Positions 23,933 through 31,347 of a stretch of 64,000 bases of DNA are shown here, one piece after another. The notes beneath the pieces are model-generated. The model was not told where the DNA came from and did not search any database. It saw only the letters and a program-made list of their open reading frames with translations. Numbering within the stretch: the stretch's first letter is position 1; each line of letters starts with the position of its first letter. This DNA is from JBDXHU01 sp039989475 (GTDB lineage: Bacteria > Pseudomonadota > Gammaproteobacteria > Pseudomonadales > Halieaceae): NCBI GenBank assembly GCA_039989475.1, contig JBDXHU010000012.1:1-64000 (forward strand), read 5' to 3'. The position numbers were made by a program, and so were the translations under genes.

Positions 23933-25195
23933 ATGCCCCGCAAAAATGCCTTCTACGCCCAATCCGGTGGCGTGACTGCTGTCATCAATGCCAGCGCCTG
24001 CGGCGTGATAGAAACTGCCAGGGAGCACCGCCAGCAGATCGGCAAGGTGTATGCCGGACGCAACGGCATTATTGGTGCTCTGCGCGAAGAGCTTATCGAC
24101 ACCAGCAAGGAAAGCCGCAGTGCTATCGGCGCCCTGCGGCATACGCCATCCGGCGCCTTCGGCTCCTGTCGCTACAAACTGAAGAGCGTGGAAGAAAGCC
24201 GCGCCGAATATGAACGCCTGATCGAGGTATTCAAGGCGCACAACATCGGCTATTTCTTTTATAACGGCGGTGGCGATTCCGCCGATACCTGCCTCAAGAT
24301 ATCGAAGCTCAGCGCCAATCTGGGTTATCCGGTGCAGGCTATTCACGTACCCAAAACGGTGGACAACGACCTGCCGCTAACCGACAACTGCCCCGGTTTT
24401 GGTTCGGTGGCCAAGTACATTGCCATTTCGACTCGCGAGGCGGCACTGGACGTGGCCTCCATGTGCGAAACCTCCACCAAGGTTTTCATACTCGAAGCCA
24501 TGGGTCGTCACGCCGGCTGGATTGCCGCCGCCGGTGGCCTGGCTGCCAACGATGCCGGGGACGCGCCCCATATCATCCTGTTTCCTGAAATCGCCTTCGA
24601 TAAGAAAAAATTCCTGGCCAAGGTTGAGCGCACCGTCAAACGCCATGGCAACTGTGTGATTGTGGCCTCTGAAGGAGCGCAGTATGCCGATGGCCGCTTT
24701 CTCGCTGACGCTGGCACCCGCGACGCCTTCGGCCATGCCCAACTGGGCGGCGTGGCGCCGACCCTGGCGCAAATGATCAAGGAGGAGCTGGGTTACAAAT
24801 ATCACTGGGCAGTAGCCGATTATCTGCAACGGGCGGCCCGGCATATCGCCTCTGCCACCGATGTGGAGCAGGCCTATGCAGTCGGCAAGGCGGCGGTGGA
24901 AATGGCAGTAGCCGGTAAAAATGCCGTGATGCCCGCCATCGTGCGCGGCAAGGGCAAGCGCTACAGCTGGTCAATCGCCGAGGCGCCGCTGGACAAGGTG
25001 GCCAATGTCGAAAAGATGATGCCGCGCAGTTACATAAGCCGCGATGGTTTTAACATCAGCCAGGCCGGGCGAGATTATCTGGCACCCTTGATTGGCGGCG
25101 AAGACTACCCGCCCTACAAGAACGGGATGCCGCAGTACATTAAGCTCAAGAACGAGCTTGTACCCAGGAAAATCAAGAAGCGTTTCAAGGTCTGA
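23933..25195 (+). CDS. pfp: Pyrophosphate-dependent 6-phosphofructokinase
   Basis: A 420-residue PFK of the PPi-dependent class. The donor-specificity residues are clear: GGGDS (112-116) carries Asp where ATP enzymes have Gly, and PKTVDNDL (140-147) carries Lys in place of the Gly of the ATP-type PGTIDND. The reaction, F6P + PPi to F1,6BP + Pi, is reversible. The ATG at 23933 with AAGGA upstream is preferred to a longer frame at 23843 that would overlap mpl. The gene converges on hppA, whose pump makes or uses PPi, so the pair links glycolytic flux to a PPi-driven ion gradient. Confidence 0.95.
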   Translation: MPRKNAFYAQSGGVTAVINASACGVIETAREHRQQIGKVYAGRNGIIGALREELIDTSKESRSAIGALRHTPSGAFGSCRYKLKSVEESRAEYERLIEVFKAHNIGYFFYNGGGDSADTCLKISKLSANLGYPVQAIHVPKTVDNDLPLTDNCPGFGSVAKYIAISTREAALDVASMCETSTKVFILEAMGRHAGWIAAAGGLAANDAGDAPHIILFPEIAFDKKKFLAKVERTVKRHGNCVIVASEGAQYADGRFLADAGTRDAFGHAQLGGVAPTLAQMIKEELGYKYHWAVADYLQRAARHIASATDVEQAYAVGKAAVEMAVAGKNAVMPAIVRGKGKRYSWSIAEAPLDKVANVEKMMPRSYISRDGFNISQAGRDYLAPLIGGEDYPPYKNGMPQYIKLKNELVPRKIKKRFKV

Positions 25196-25210
25196 GTCCC
25201 GATTATTGCC

Positions 25211-25397
25211 AGAGCAGAGACAAACTGTGGTTACGGATCGGACATCGAAACGGCCCTGAAGTCGTCTGCTGCGCAACTCGACCATTTTCCGCAACGCGGA
25301 AAATTGGGACTCAGACAATGCTCGCAGACGACCACGACTTCAGGCCCGTTTCGAAGCATGTCCTGACTGATCCGTAACCACAGTTCGCCTCTGCTCT
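25211..25397. repeat. Large imperfect palindrome 1 in the pfp-hppA gap
   Basis: The left arm starts AGAGCAGAG...AACTGTGGTTACGGATC and the right arm is its reverse complement with a few small insertions. The arms pair on through CGAAACGG and CCTGAAGTCGT down to a centre at GCAACGC (25291-25297). The inner part shares its core (ACTCnACCATTTT...AATTGGGAnTCAGACA) with palindromes 2 and 3, but the outer arms are unique to this one. It would act as a long cruciform or RNA hairpin. Confidence 0.85.
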
Positions 25398-25444
25398 TAC
25401 TCCGACCCAACATCACTCCGACCCTACATCGAGTGGGCCTCGAT

Positions 25445-25636
25445 CCAGGGGGGCTTGCTGTTGCCTGGCATTTGAGCCGGTCAGGCTGCGGGATGGGGTC
25501 TGAGCGCTTTCGGAAAAATTGCGAGGAATGCCTGAATCCCAATTTTTGCGCAGCAAAAATGGTTGAGTTCCGCAGCAACCGAAAGCGCACAGACACCAGC
25601 AGCCGGCTCAAATGCCAGGCGACAGCAAGGCCCTGG
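25445..25636. repeat. Large imperfect palindrome 2 in the pfp-hppA gap
   Basis: The outer arms pair through CCAGGG, CTTGCTGTnGCCTGGCATTT and GAGCCGG, then GTCTG and GCGCTTTCGG, to a centre near 25550 (TTTTTGCGCAGCAAAAA). The central 70 bp or so are nearly identical to palindrome 3 (GAGGAATG...AACCGAAAGCGC) and are found inverted in palindrome 1. The outer arms differ from both of the others. Confidence 0.85.
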
Positions 25637-25737
25637 AGGAAATGAAAACCTGCGTAGCCTGGCAGCGGGTGCAGATGGAAGGCGCGATCCGGCCCTTGCG
25701 CAACTCGACCATTCTTGGCTGGGCCAGAGCAGAGTCA

Positions 25738-25857
25738 GGCTGCGCTTTCGGGAATTGCGCGCTTTCGGATAAATTGCGAGGAATGTCTGAATCCCAATTT
25801 TTGCGCAGCAAAAATGGTTGAGTTCCGCAGCAACCGAAAGCGCGCAATTCCCAGCAG
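25738..25857. repeat. Large imperfect palindrome 3 in the pfp-hppA gap
   Basis: Arms GGGAATTGCGCGCTTTCGG (left) and its exact reverse complement (right) enclose the same core as palindrome 2, with the centre at TTTTTGCGCAGCAAAAA (about 25805). It lies 100 bp from palindrome 2 in the same orientation, giving a direct repeat of about 75 bp between the two. Confidence 0.85.
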
Positions 25858-25967
25858 CCGGCTCACAGCTGGACCAGTAGCCAGGCCGGCGCTCAGACGC
25901 GCAGCCACCCGCACTCAACGACTGGCCTGATTCGAAGATAAATGGAGTAAAGGTTTCTCGGAGAAAT

Positions 25968-25998
25968 GGAAATTGCCGCGCCCGAGCGGACGCGGCAA
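25968..25998 (-). terminator. Probable terminator of hppA
   Basis: On the minus strand, TTGCCGCG (25998-25991) pairs with CGCGGCAA (25980-25973) and is followed by ATTTCC. It begins 7 bp after the hppA stop. The stem is strong but the T-tract is short. Confidence 0.6.
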
Positions 25999-26004
25999 CA
26001 GAAC

Positions 26005-27999
26005 TTACAACAGCGGTGCGATTACCAGGCTGACAATCGCCATGACATTAATGAGGATGTTCATGGAGGGGCCAGAGGTGTCCTTGAAGGGGTCGCCGAC
26101 GGTGTCGCCGACCACAGCAGCGGAATGAGTCTCAGAACCCTTGCCGCCCAGGTTGCCTTTCTCGACGTACTTCTTGGCGTTATCCCAGGCACCGCCGGCA
26201 TTAGCCATCATCAGCGCCATAAGCACACAACCCAGCAGGGCGCCGCCTAACATGCCGCCCAGAGAGGAAGCACCCAGGCCAAAGCCCACCAATACCGGTG
26301 CCAACACAGCGATAGCACCAGGCAGCACCATGCGCTTAAGCGCCGCGGTGGTGGCGATATCCACACAACGTGCAGTGTCAGGCTCGCCCGTACCTTCCAG
26401 CAAGCCCGGGATTTCCCGGAACTGGCGACGGATCTCGTTAATCATGTCGAAGGCAGCATCGCCCACCGCCGTCATGGTGATGGAAGCGATCAGGAAGGGA
26501 ATGGTGCCACCGATGAACATACCCACCAATACCGTGGGGTTGGAGATCTCCAGGCTGAAGCCGGCTTGATGGCTTTCCACTGTTTCAACGAAGGCAGCAA
26601 TAATGGCCAGGGCGGCCAGCGCCGCAGCGCCGATCGCGAAACCCTTGCCAATCGCAGCCGTGGTGTTGCCAACCTCATCGAGACCATCCGTGATCTTGCG
26701 AGTCTCCTCGCCCATACCCGCCATTTCGGCGATACCACCGGCGTTATCGGCAACCGGACCGTAGGCGTCAATAGCCATGGTGATGCCGACCGTGGCCAAC
26801 ATACCCACGGCAGCAATACCCACGCCGTAAAGACCAGCCAGCTCGGTTGATATACCGATGATAGCCGCCAGGATCAGGATCGGAGCCACTACAGATTCCA
26901 TACCAACCGCCAGGCCGGTAATCATTACGGTGGCGGGGCCGGTCTCGCCGGATTTGGCGATTTTGCGAACCGGGCTACCGCCCGTGTAGTACTCGGTGAT
27001 AAGGCCGATAGCCACACCGCCCACGGCGCCGCAGACCACAGCCCACCAGATGTTGCTGCCCAGGCCCATGGCCTCAATCAGGAACCAGGCCATGATGGCG
27101 AAAATCACGGGAGCCATTAGCGTGCCGCTGCGCAGCGCCGCCTCGGGTGCCGAACTGGAGCGAGACCGGACCAGCAGGATGCCGACCAGTGAAGCCAGCA
27201 GGCCAATACTGGCCAGGGCCAATGGCAAGGCCATCATCGCGCTCTTGGCATCGGCTGCAATCGCCATGGTAGAGGCAATCGCAATACAGGCGATCATGGA
27301 GCCGCAGTAGGACTCAAAAATATCAGAACCCATACCGGCGATGTCACCAACATTGTCACCGACGTTATCGGCGATCACGCCAGGGTTACGGGGATCGTCT
27401 TCCGGGATACCGGCTTCAATCTTGCCCACCAGGTCGGCGCCAACATCGGCGCTCTTGGTGAAAATGCCACCACCTACCCGCGAGAACAGGGCGACTACCG
27501 AAGCACCCATTCCGAAACCGTGAATGGCATGCGCCGTTTCCGGATCGCCACCAAAGTAGAAGTAGAGGCCACCAAGACCAATCAGGCCCAGTGAGGCGAC
27601 ACACAAACCCATGATAGAGCCGCCATAGAATGCGATGGATAGCGCTTCTGCTGCCCCATGTGTGTTCGCCGCAACGGCGGTACGCACGTTCGCCTTGGTC
27701 GCGGCAAACATGCCGAGATAGCCAGCGGTCGCGGATGAAAGAGCACCGGCGATAAAGGCAATGGCTGTATTAGCCCCCAATGGAGATACGAAAATACCGA
27801 CCACCAGCACCGAGGCAAAAATCGCCAGCATTTTGTACTCACGGTGCATAAACACCATGGCACCGAGGTGAATCTGGTCAGAAATCTTCTTTACTGCGTC
27901 GGTGCCATGGTTGTGGCGCGACATGATGTGGTAAATAACGAAGGCTATGGCTAGCCCGGCGACGCCGAGAACCGGCGGTATCATGAGGTTAAACGTCAT
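26005..27999 (-). CDS. hppA: Membrane-bound K+-dependent pyrophosphatase (H+ or Na+ pump)
   Basis: A 664-residue polytopic pump that couples PPi hydrolysis to ion export. The catalytic signature DVGADLVGKIEAGIPEDDPRNPG, followed by ADNVGDNVGD, and a second acidic set near DAYGPVADNAGG are all intact. GNTTAAIGKGF has Ala at the position that is Lys in K+-independent enzymes, so K+ dependence is predicted; H+ versus Na+ cannot be read with confidence. The ATG at 27999 follows GGGAG and fits the usual N-terminus. It converges with the PPi-dependent PFK gene across 800 bp of palindromes. Confidence 0.96.
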   Translation of the reverse strand: MTFNLMIPPVLGVAGLAIAFVIYHIMSRHNHGTDAVKKISDQIHLGAMVFMHREYKMLAIFASVLVVGIFVSPLGANTAIAFIAGALSSATAGYLGMFAATKANVRTAVAANTHGAAEALSIAFYGGSIMGLCVASLGLIGLGGLYFYFGGDPETAHAIHGFGMGASVVALFSRVGGGIFTKSADVGADLVGKIEAGIPEDDPRNPGVIADNVGDNVGDIAGMGSDIFESYCGSMIACIAIASTMAIAADAKSAMMALPLALASIGLLASLVGILLVRSRSSSAPEAALRSGTLMAPVIFAIMAWFLIEAMGLGSNIWWAVVCGAVGGVAIGLITEYYTGGSPVRKIAKSGETGPATVMITGLAVGMESVVAPILILAAIIGISTELAGLYGVGIAAVGMLATVGITMAIDAYGPVADNAGGIAEMAGMGEETRKITDGLDEVGNTTAAIGKGFAIGAAALAALAIIAAFVETVESHQAGFSLEISNPTVLVGMFIGGTIPFLIASITMTAVGDAAFDMINEIRRQFREIPGLLEGTGEPDTARCVDIATTAALKRMVLPGAIAVLAPVLVGFGLGASSLGGMLGGALLGCVLMALMMANAGGAWDNAKKYVEKGNLGGKGSETHSAAVVGDTVGDPFKDTSGPSMNILINVMAIVSLVIAPLL

Positions 28000-28083
28000 A
28001 AAGCTCCCATCTGTTCTATTTGTATTATGTTGAAGGGCTGCCAGTCTAACCAACTCCCCCGCGGGCTTACAAGGGCGAAGGGC

Positions 28084-28779
28084 TCAGGCAGTAGCTGATG
28101 TCAGGTAGCGGGTATACAGCTGTGGCAGGTTTTGCAGCACCACCTCGGCTAATTGCAGCTCACAGCCCGCCAATACGCCATGCAACAGTTTCAGCGTCAA
28201 TGCCTGCGCGCACTCCTCGGCCAGGGGTGCATAGCTCAGGTGCCAGCGCTCCTCGGCGACGCCACCGCGGTCGCGCCGGTAGGGACGGAAGAATCCCTGT
28301 GCCCGCTCGCCATCAAGGCGCTGCACCAGCCAGGCGTGCAGGGGGCCGAACAATCCCTCATCAGCATATTCAGCGGGGCTCAATTGCAGCTGGTAGTTCT
28401 CCGGCATGGCCGCAGCATCATAAATATCCAGGTCAGTACCCCAGTGGTGGCGGGAAGCGCCGGGGAGAGCGGAATAACGCATGATCGCATGCACCCGCTC
28501 CAGCTCACCCAGGGCACCCAGGTCCAATACCCGCGACTGATCATCGTGCACCTCGCGGCTGCCCTCGGCCTTGCCGTTCCAGATGGCCAACTGCCGCTCG
28601 AAACTGCGAAAGCCACTGGCGACCTGCAAATCGAAACCCGCCTCGGCAGCCTCCGCCCGCAGCGCCGCAAAGGCCTGCCAGCAGTCCGGTTGCAAGGCAA
28701 TACCAGCCTCTGTCTGCAGGTGCGATTGGTCTCTTCCGGTGAGTTGCTCAGGGCTCAGCACAATCCAGGGCTTCCTCAT
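28084..28779 (-). CDS. M15 D-alanyl-D-alanine carboxypeptidase (VanY/LdcB-like)
   Basis: A 231-residue zinc peptidase of the VanY group. ASGFRSFERQLAIWNGK is the substrate-binding start, SRHHWGTDLDIYD supplies the SxHxxGxxxD zinc ligands (His and Asp), and ERWHLSY supplies the catalytic Glu and third ligand His. No signal peptide or membrane anchor is visible, so a cytoplasmic location (peptide recycling) is possible. It ends 78 bp from the start of hppA and reads in the same direction. Confidence 0.9.
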   Translation of the reverse strand: MRKPWIVLSPEQLTGRDQSHLQTEAGIALQPDCWQAFAALRAEAAEAGFDLQVASGFRSFERQLAIWNGKAEGSREVHDDQSRVLDLGALGELERVHAIMRYSALPGASRHHWGTDLDIYDAAAMPENYQLQLSPAEYADEGLFGPLHAWLVQRLDGERAQGFFRPYRRDRGGVAEERWHLSYAPLAEECAQALTLKLLHGVLAGCELQLAEVVLQNLPQLYTRYLTSATA

Positions 28780-28791
28780 GTTTAATCGAGC

Positions 28792-29514
28792 TCAGCATAG
28801 CAGCTGATCTGAATTCACAGGCAGCTCCTGCTGCAGATGCAGTCCGCTGGGAGCGATACTGGCACGCCAGGCCATCGCCTCTACGCCTGCGGACAAGGCT
28901 TGCTGCAGTGCCTCACAATAGGCGGGATCTATATCGAAGGCGGGCTGAACCTGCTGGATGCCCTCGTGAAACACGCAAAAGAAAATTACCGCGCGTTCTC
29001 CCTCCCTGGCCAGGCCTGTCAGTTCTTGCAGATGCTTGCGGGCACGCTCACTGACAGCGTCGGGAAACACGCCGACCCCGGCATCGCGCAGCAAGGTAAC
29101 GGACTTGACCTCAATGGTGCAGCTGGCATCGTCTGGCCCGCCGCTTAGCACCAGGTCCGCACGGCTGCCCTGACCATACTTAAGCTCGCGCTTGAGTCCG
29201 GAATAACCCGCCAGAGCCGGAATTTTCCCCACCTTTATCGCCTCTTCCACCACCGCGTTGGCGCGGGCGGAATGAATACAGGCCATACCACCCTCGGTCT
29301 CAACCAGCTCCCAACTGTGCGGGTACTTGCGTGTCTTCACATCACTGAGCGACAACCAGACCCGGCTGCCCGGCTCTGCGCAACCGGTCATGGCACCGGT
29401 ATTAGGACAGTGGACCGTGAGTTGGCGGCCGTCCGCCAGCTCAACATCTGCGAGAAAACGTTTGTAGCGTCGCAGCAGGGTTGCGGCGATCAAGTCAGGG
29501 CCTGGGAATTGCAT
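28792..29514 (-). CDS. sfsA: SfsA family protein (sugar fermentation stimulation)
   Basis: A 240-residue protein of normal SfsA length. Characteristic stretches are RYKRFLADVELADGRQLTVHCPNTGAMTGC, ESRADLVLSGG-like GSRADLVLSGG, CTIEVKSVTL and FPDAVSERARKHLQEL, the last with the PD-(D/E)xK-type nuclease-fold residues of the family. In E. coli it binds DNA and affects maltose genes, but its biochemical role is unsettled. In many Gammaproteobacteria sfsA lies beside dksA, as here. Confidence 0.94.
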   Translation of the reverse strand: MQFPGPDLIAATLLRRYKRFLADVELADGRQLTVHCPNTGAMTGCAEPGSRVWLSLSDVKTRKYPHSWELVETEGGMACIHSARANAVVEEAIKVGKIPALAGYSGLKRELKYGQGSRADLVLSGGPDDASCTIEVKSVTLLRDAGVGVFPDAVSERARKHLQELTGLAREGERAVIFFCVFHEGIQQVQPAFDIDPAYCEALQQALSAGVEAMAWRASIAPSGLHLQQELPVNSDQLLC

Positions 29515-29809
29515 AACAGGCCCCCATCCTCATACAACTGGCGGTTTCTGCAATAGCTCTAATAGCCCCCCCACCCTGCCGGGGAGCTCCAGGTTTACTG
29601 GCACTTGGCATAATAATTTCTGTGACCTTGTTAGCCACTATTCTAGCAAGCGCTTGACAAGGTAGTCAGCCGGGCAACTCAGGTGGAATTTTTATTGGCA
29701 CAGGCAGTCGATATCTGGTAGTTTCTCCGCCCTCGGTGAACAGGCGCAAGCTTGTTTCGTGAATAAAAGACGACAAATGCCCATTAAGGCATCTATTTGG
29801 GAAGCAACC

Positions 29810-30256
29810 ATGCCCAGAAAATCCGCTAAATCTGCCGCCACTTCAGAATTCAAGAACTTCGTACCGTACAAGGCGAAGCGCGGCGAAGAATATATGAACG
29901 AGCGTCAGCGCGACCACTTCAAAAGCATGCTGCTGAATTGGAAGTCCGAACTGATGGAAGAGGTAGATCGTACCGTAACCCATATGAAGGATGAGGCTGC
30001 AAACTTTCCGGACCCGGCCGATCGCGCCACCCAGGAAGAAGAGTTCAGCCTGGAGCTGCGCACCCGTGATCGGGAGCGCAAGCTGATCAAGAAAATCGAC
30101 AGCACCATAGATCGCATCGACGCCGATGATTATGGCTTCTGCGATGCCTGCGGTGTTGAGATAGGCATCAAGCGCCTGGAAGCGCGCCCCACAGCTGACC
30201 TCTGCATTGACTGCAAAACACTTGACGAAATCAAGGAAAAGCAGGAGCACGGCTGA
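29810..30256 (+). CDS. dksA: RNA polymerase-binding transcription factor DksA
   Basis: A 148-residue DksA. The coiled-coil tip with the key acidic residues appears as NFPDPADRATQEEEFSLELR, and the four-cysteine zinc finger as CDACGVEIGIKRLEARPTADLCIDC. It enters the RNA polymerase secondary channel and with ppGpp tunes rRNA and amino-acid promoters. The ATG at 29810, with GGGAAG upstream, gives the usual short N-terminus; in-frame codons at 29759 and 29777 would lengthen it. gluQ follows with an overlapping start. Confidence 0.96.
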   Translation: MPRKSAKSAATSEFKNFVPYKAKRGEEYMNERQRDHFKSMLLNWKSELMEEVDRTVTHMKDEAANFPDPADRATQEEEFSLELRTRDRERKLIKKIDSTIDRIDADDYGFCDACGVEIGIKRLEARPTADLCIDCKTLDEIKEKQEHG

Positions 30257-31157
30257 GCCAAACAGCTCTCCCGCCACCTCTTATATAGGGCGCTTCGCGC
30301 CCTCCCCCACAGGCCCACTGCACCTGGGCTCACTCATCTGTGCGCTGGCCAGCTACCTGGATGCCCGCCAGCAGGGTGGACTCTGGCTCATGCGTATGGA
30401 AGACCTGGATCCACCGCGTGAAGAGGCCGGCGCCGCCCAGCGAATTCTCGACAGCCTGAGCGCCCACGGCCTCGATTGGGACGGCCCGACACTCTGGCAA
30501 AGCCAGCGCCTGGAGGCCTACGCCGACACCGTGCAGGAACTGCTCGATCAACAGCTGGCATTTCGCTGTGACTGCAGTCGCGCCCGGCTACTGGGCCAGG
30601 AAAATATCTACCGCGGCCGCTGCCGCTCCCGGCAAATAGCCAATAGCACCGCCGCCGCAGTGCGGGTAATCGTAAGTGACGACAGCGTCATCGAGCTGGT
30701 TGATCGCCTGCAGGCGCCGCTGACGCAAAACCTGGCAGAGGAACTGGGCGACTTCATCGTAAGGCGCAAGGATCAATTGTTCGCCTACCAGCTCGCCGTG
30801 GTTCTGGACGACGCATATCAGGGCGTGACCCAGGTCCTGCGCGGCTCAGACCTGTATGATTCAACACCGCGCCAGATTTACCTGCAGCGACTGCTGGGAC
30901 TACCCACCCCCGGCTATGCCCATATTCCGGTCATCACCAACAATGCCGGGCAAAAGCTCAGCAAGCAGACTCATGCGCCGGCGCTTGATGACAACAAGGC
31001 GCTGGCGAATCTCAAACTGGCACTGCGCTTTCTCGGCCAACCAGCACCCTCCGCAGAATGTCAGCAGGTGGATCAACTGTTGGTTGAAGCGGTTGCCAAC
31101 TGGCAGCTGCAGGCAGTGCCGGCCGTCCCGGGCATACCGGAGACCGCGCTCTACTGA
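30207..31157 (+). CDS. gluQ: Glutamyl-Q tRNA(Asp) synthetase
   Basis: A truncated glutamyl-tRNA-synthetase paralogue that attaches glutamate to queuosine of tRNA-Asp. It has the class I HIGH-type motif in GRFAPSPTGPLHLGSL, the zinc site in CDCSRARLLGQENIYRGRCR, and the KMSK equivalent KLSKQT; the anticodon-binding domain is missing as expected. No ATG, GTG or TTG lies between the dksA stop and the conserved YIGRFAPS segment. The start must therefore be inside dksA: ATG 30207 or TTG 30222, giving an overlap of 35-50 bp. This suggests translational coupling to dksA. Confidence 0.94.
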   Translation: MTAKHLTKSRKSRSTAEPNSSPATSYIGRFAPSPTGPLHLGSLICALASYLDARQQGGLWLMRMEDLDPPREEAGAAQRILDSLSAHGLDWDGPTLWQSQRLEAYADTVQELLDQQLAFRCDCSRARLLGQENIYRGRCRSRQIANSTAAAVRVIVSDDSVIELVDRLQAPLTQNLAEELGDFIVRRKDQLFAYQLAVVLDDAYQGVTQVLRGSDLYDSTPRQIYLQRLLGLPTPGYAHIPVITNNAGQKLSKQTHAPALDDNKALANLKLALRFLGQPAPSAECQQVDQLLVEAVANWQLQAVPAVPGIPETALY

Positions 31158-31170
31158 TACTATCGGTCGC

Positions 31171-31347
31171 GTGTATATAAACCGTACCTTGCTGCTACTG
31201 TTAGCGCTGGCCCTGGTGTTCATTCCCTCCGCCCAGGAGTGGGTAACCAGTGGCGGCACGGCCTGGTATCGGCCCTACCTGGTCTGGGTGGTAATCGTGG
31301 CAGCCGCCTGGTGGATCCAGCGCACGAGTCTCGGCGATGACCTTTAG
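31171..31347 (+). CDS. cbrX: CbrX-like small membrane protein upstream of cbrA
   Basis: A 58-codon frame from GTG 31171 to TAG 31347 encodes INRTLLLLLALALVFIPSAQ, a soluble turn, then YLVWVVIVAAAWWIQRTSLG, that is two membrane helices. Its last 11 bases overlap the cbrA ATG at 31337, a coupling arrangement like that of cbrX in the Pseudomonas cbrXAB operon, where a small ORF of nearly the same size precedes cbrA. The homology claim rests on size, topology and position, since the sequence is too short and hydrophobic to judge by eye. The ribosome-binding site is not strong. Confidence 0.7.
   Translation: MYINRTLLLLLALALVFIPSAQEWVTSGGTAWYRPYLVWVVIVAAAWWIQRTSLGDDL

Noticed and set aside
25231..25930. 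Several 60-145 codon ORFs on both strands in the pfp-hppA gap
   Set aside because: They are produced by the palindromes; the same peptides recur because the core repeats, and none has a ribosome-binding site or family.
29654..29683. TTGACA promoter upstream of dksA
   Set aside because: A -35-like TTGACA is present but no acceptable -10 at 16-18 bp; not firm enough to annotate.
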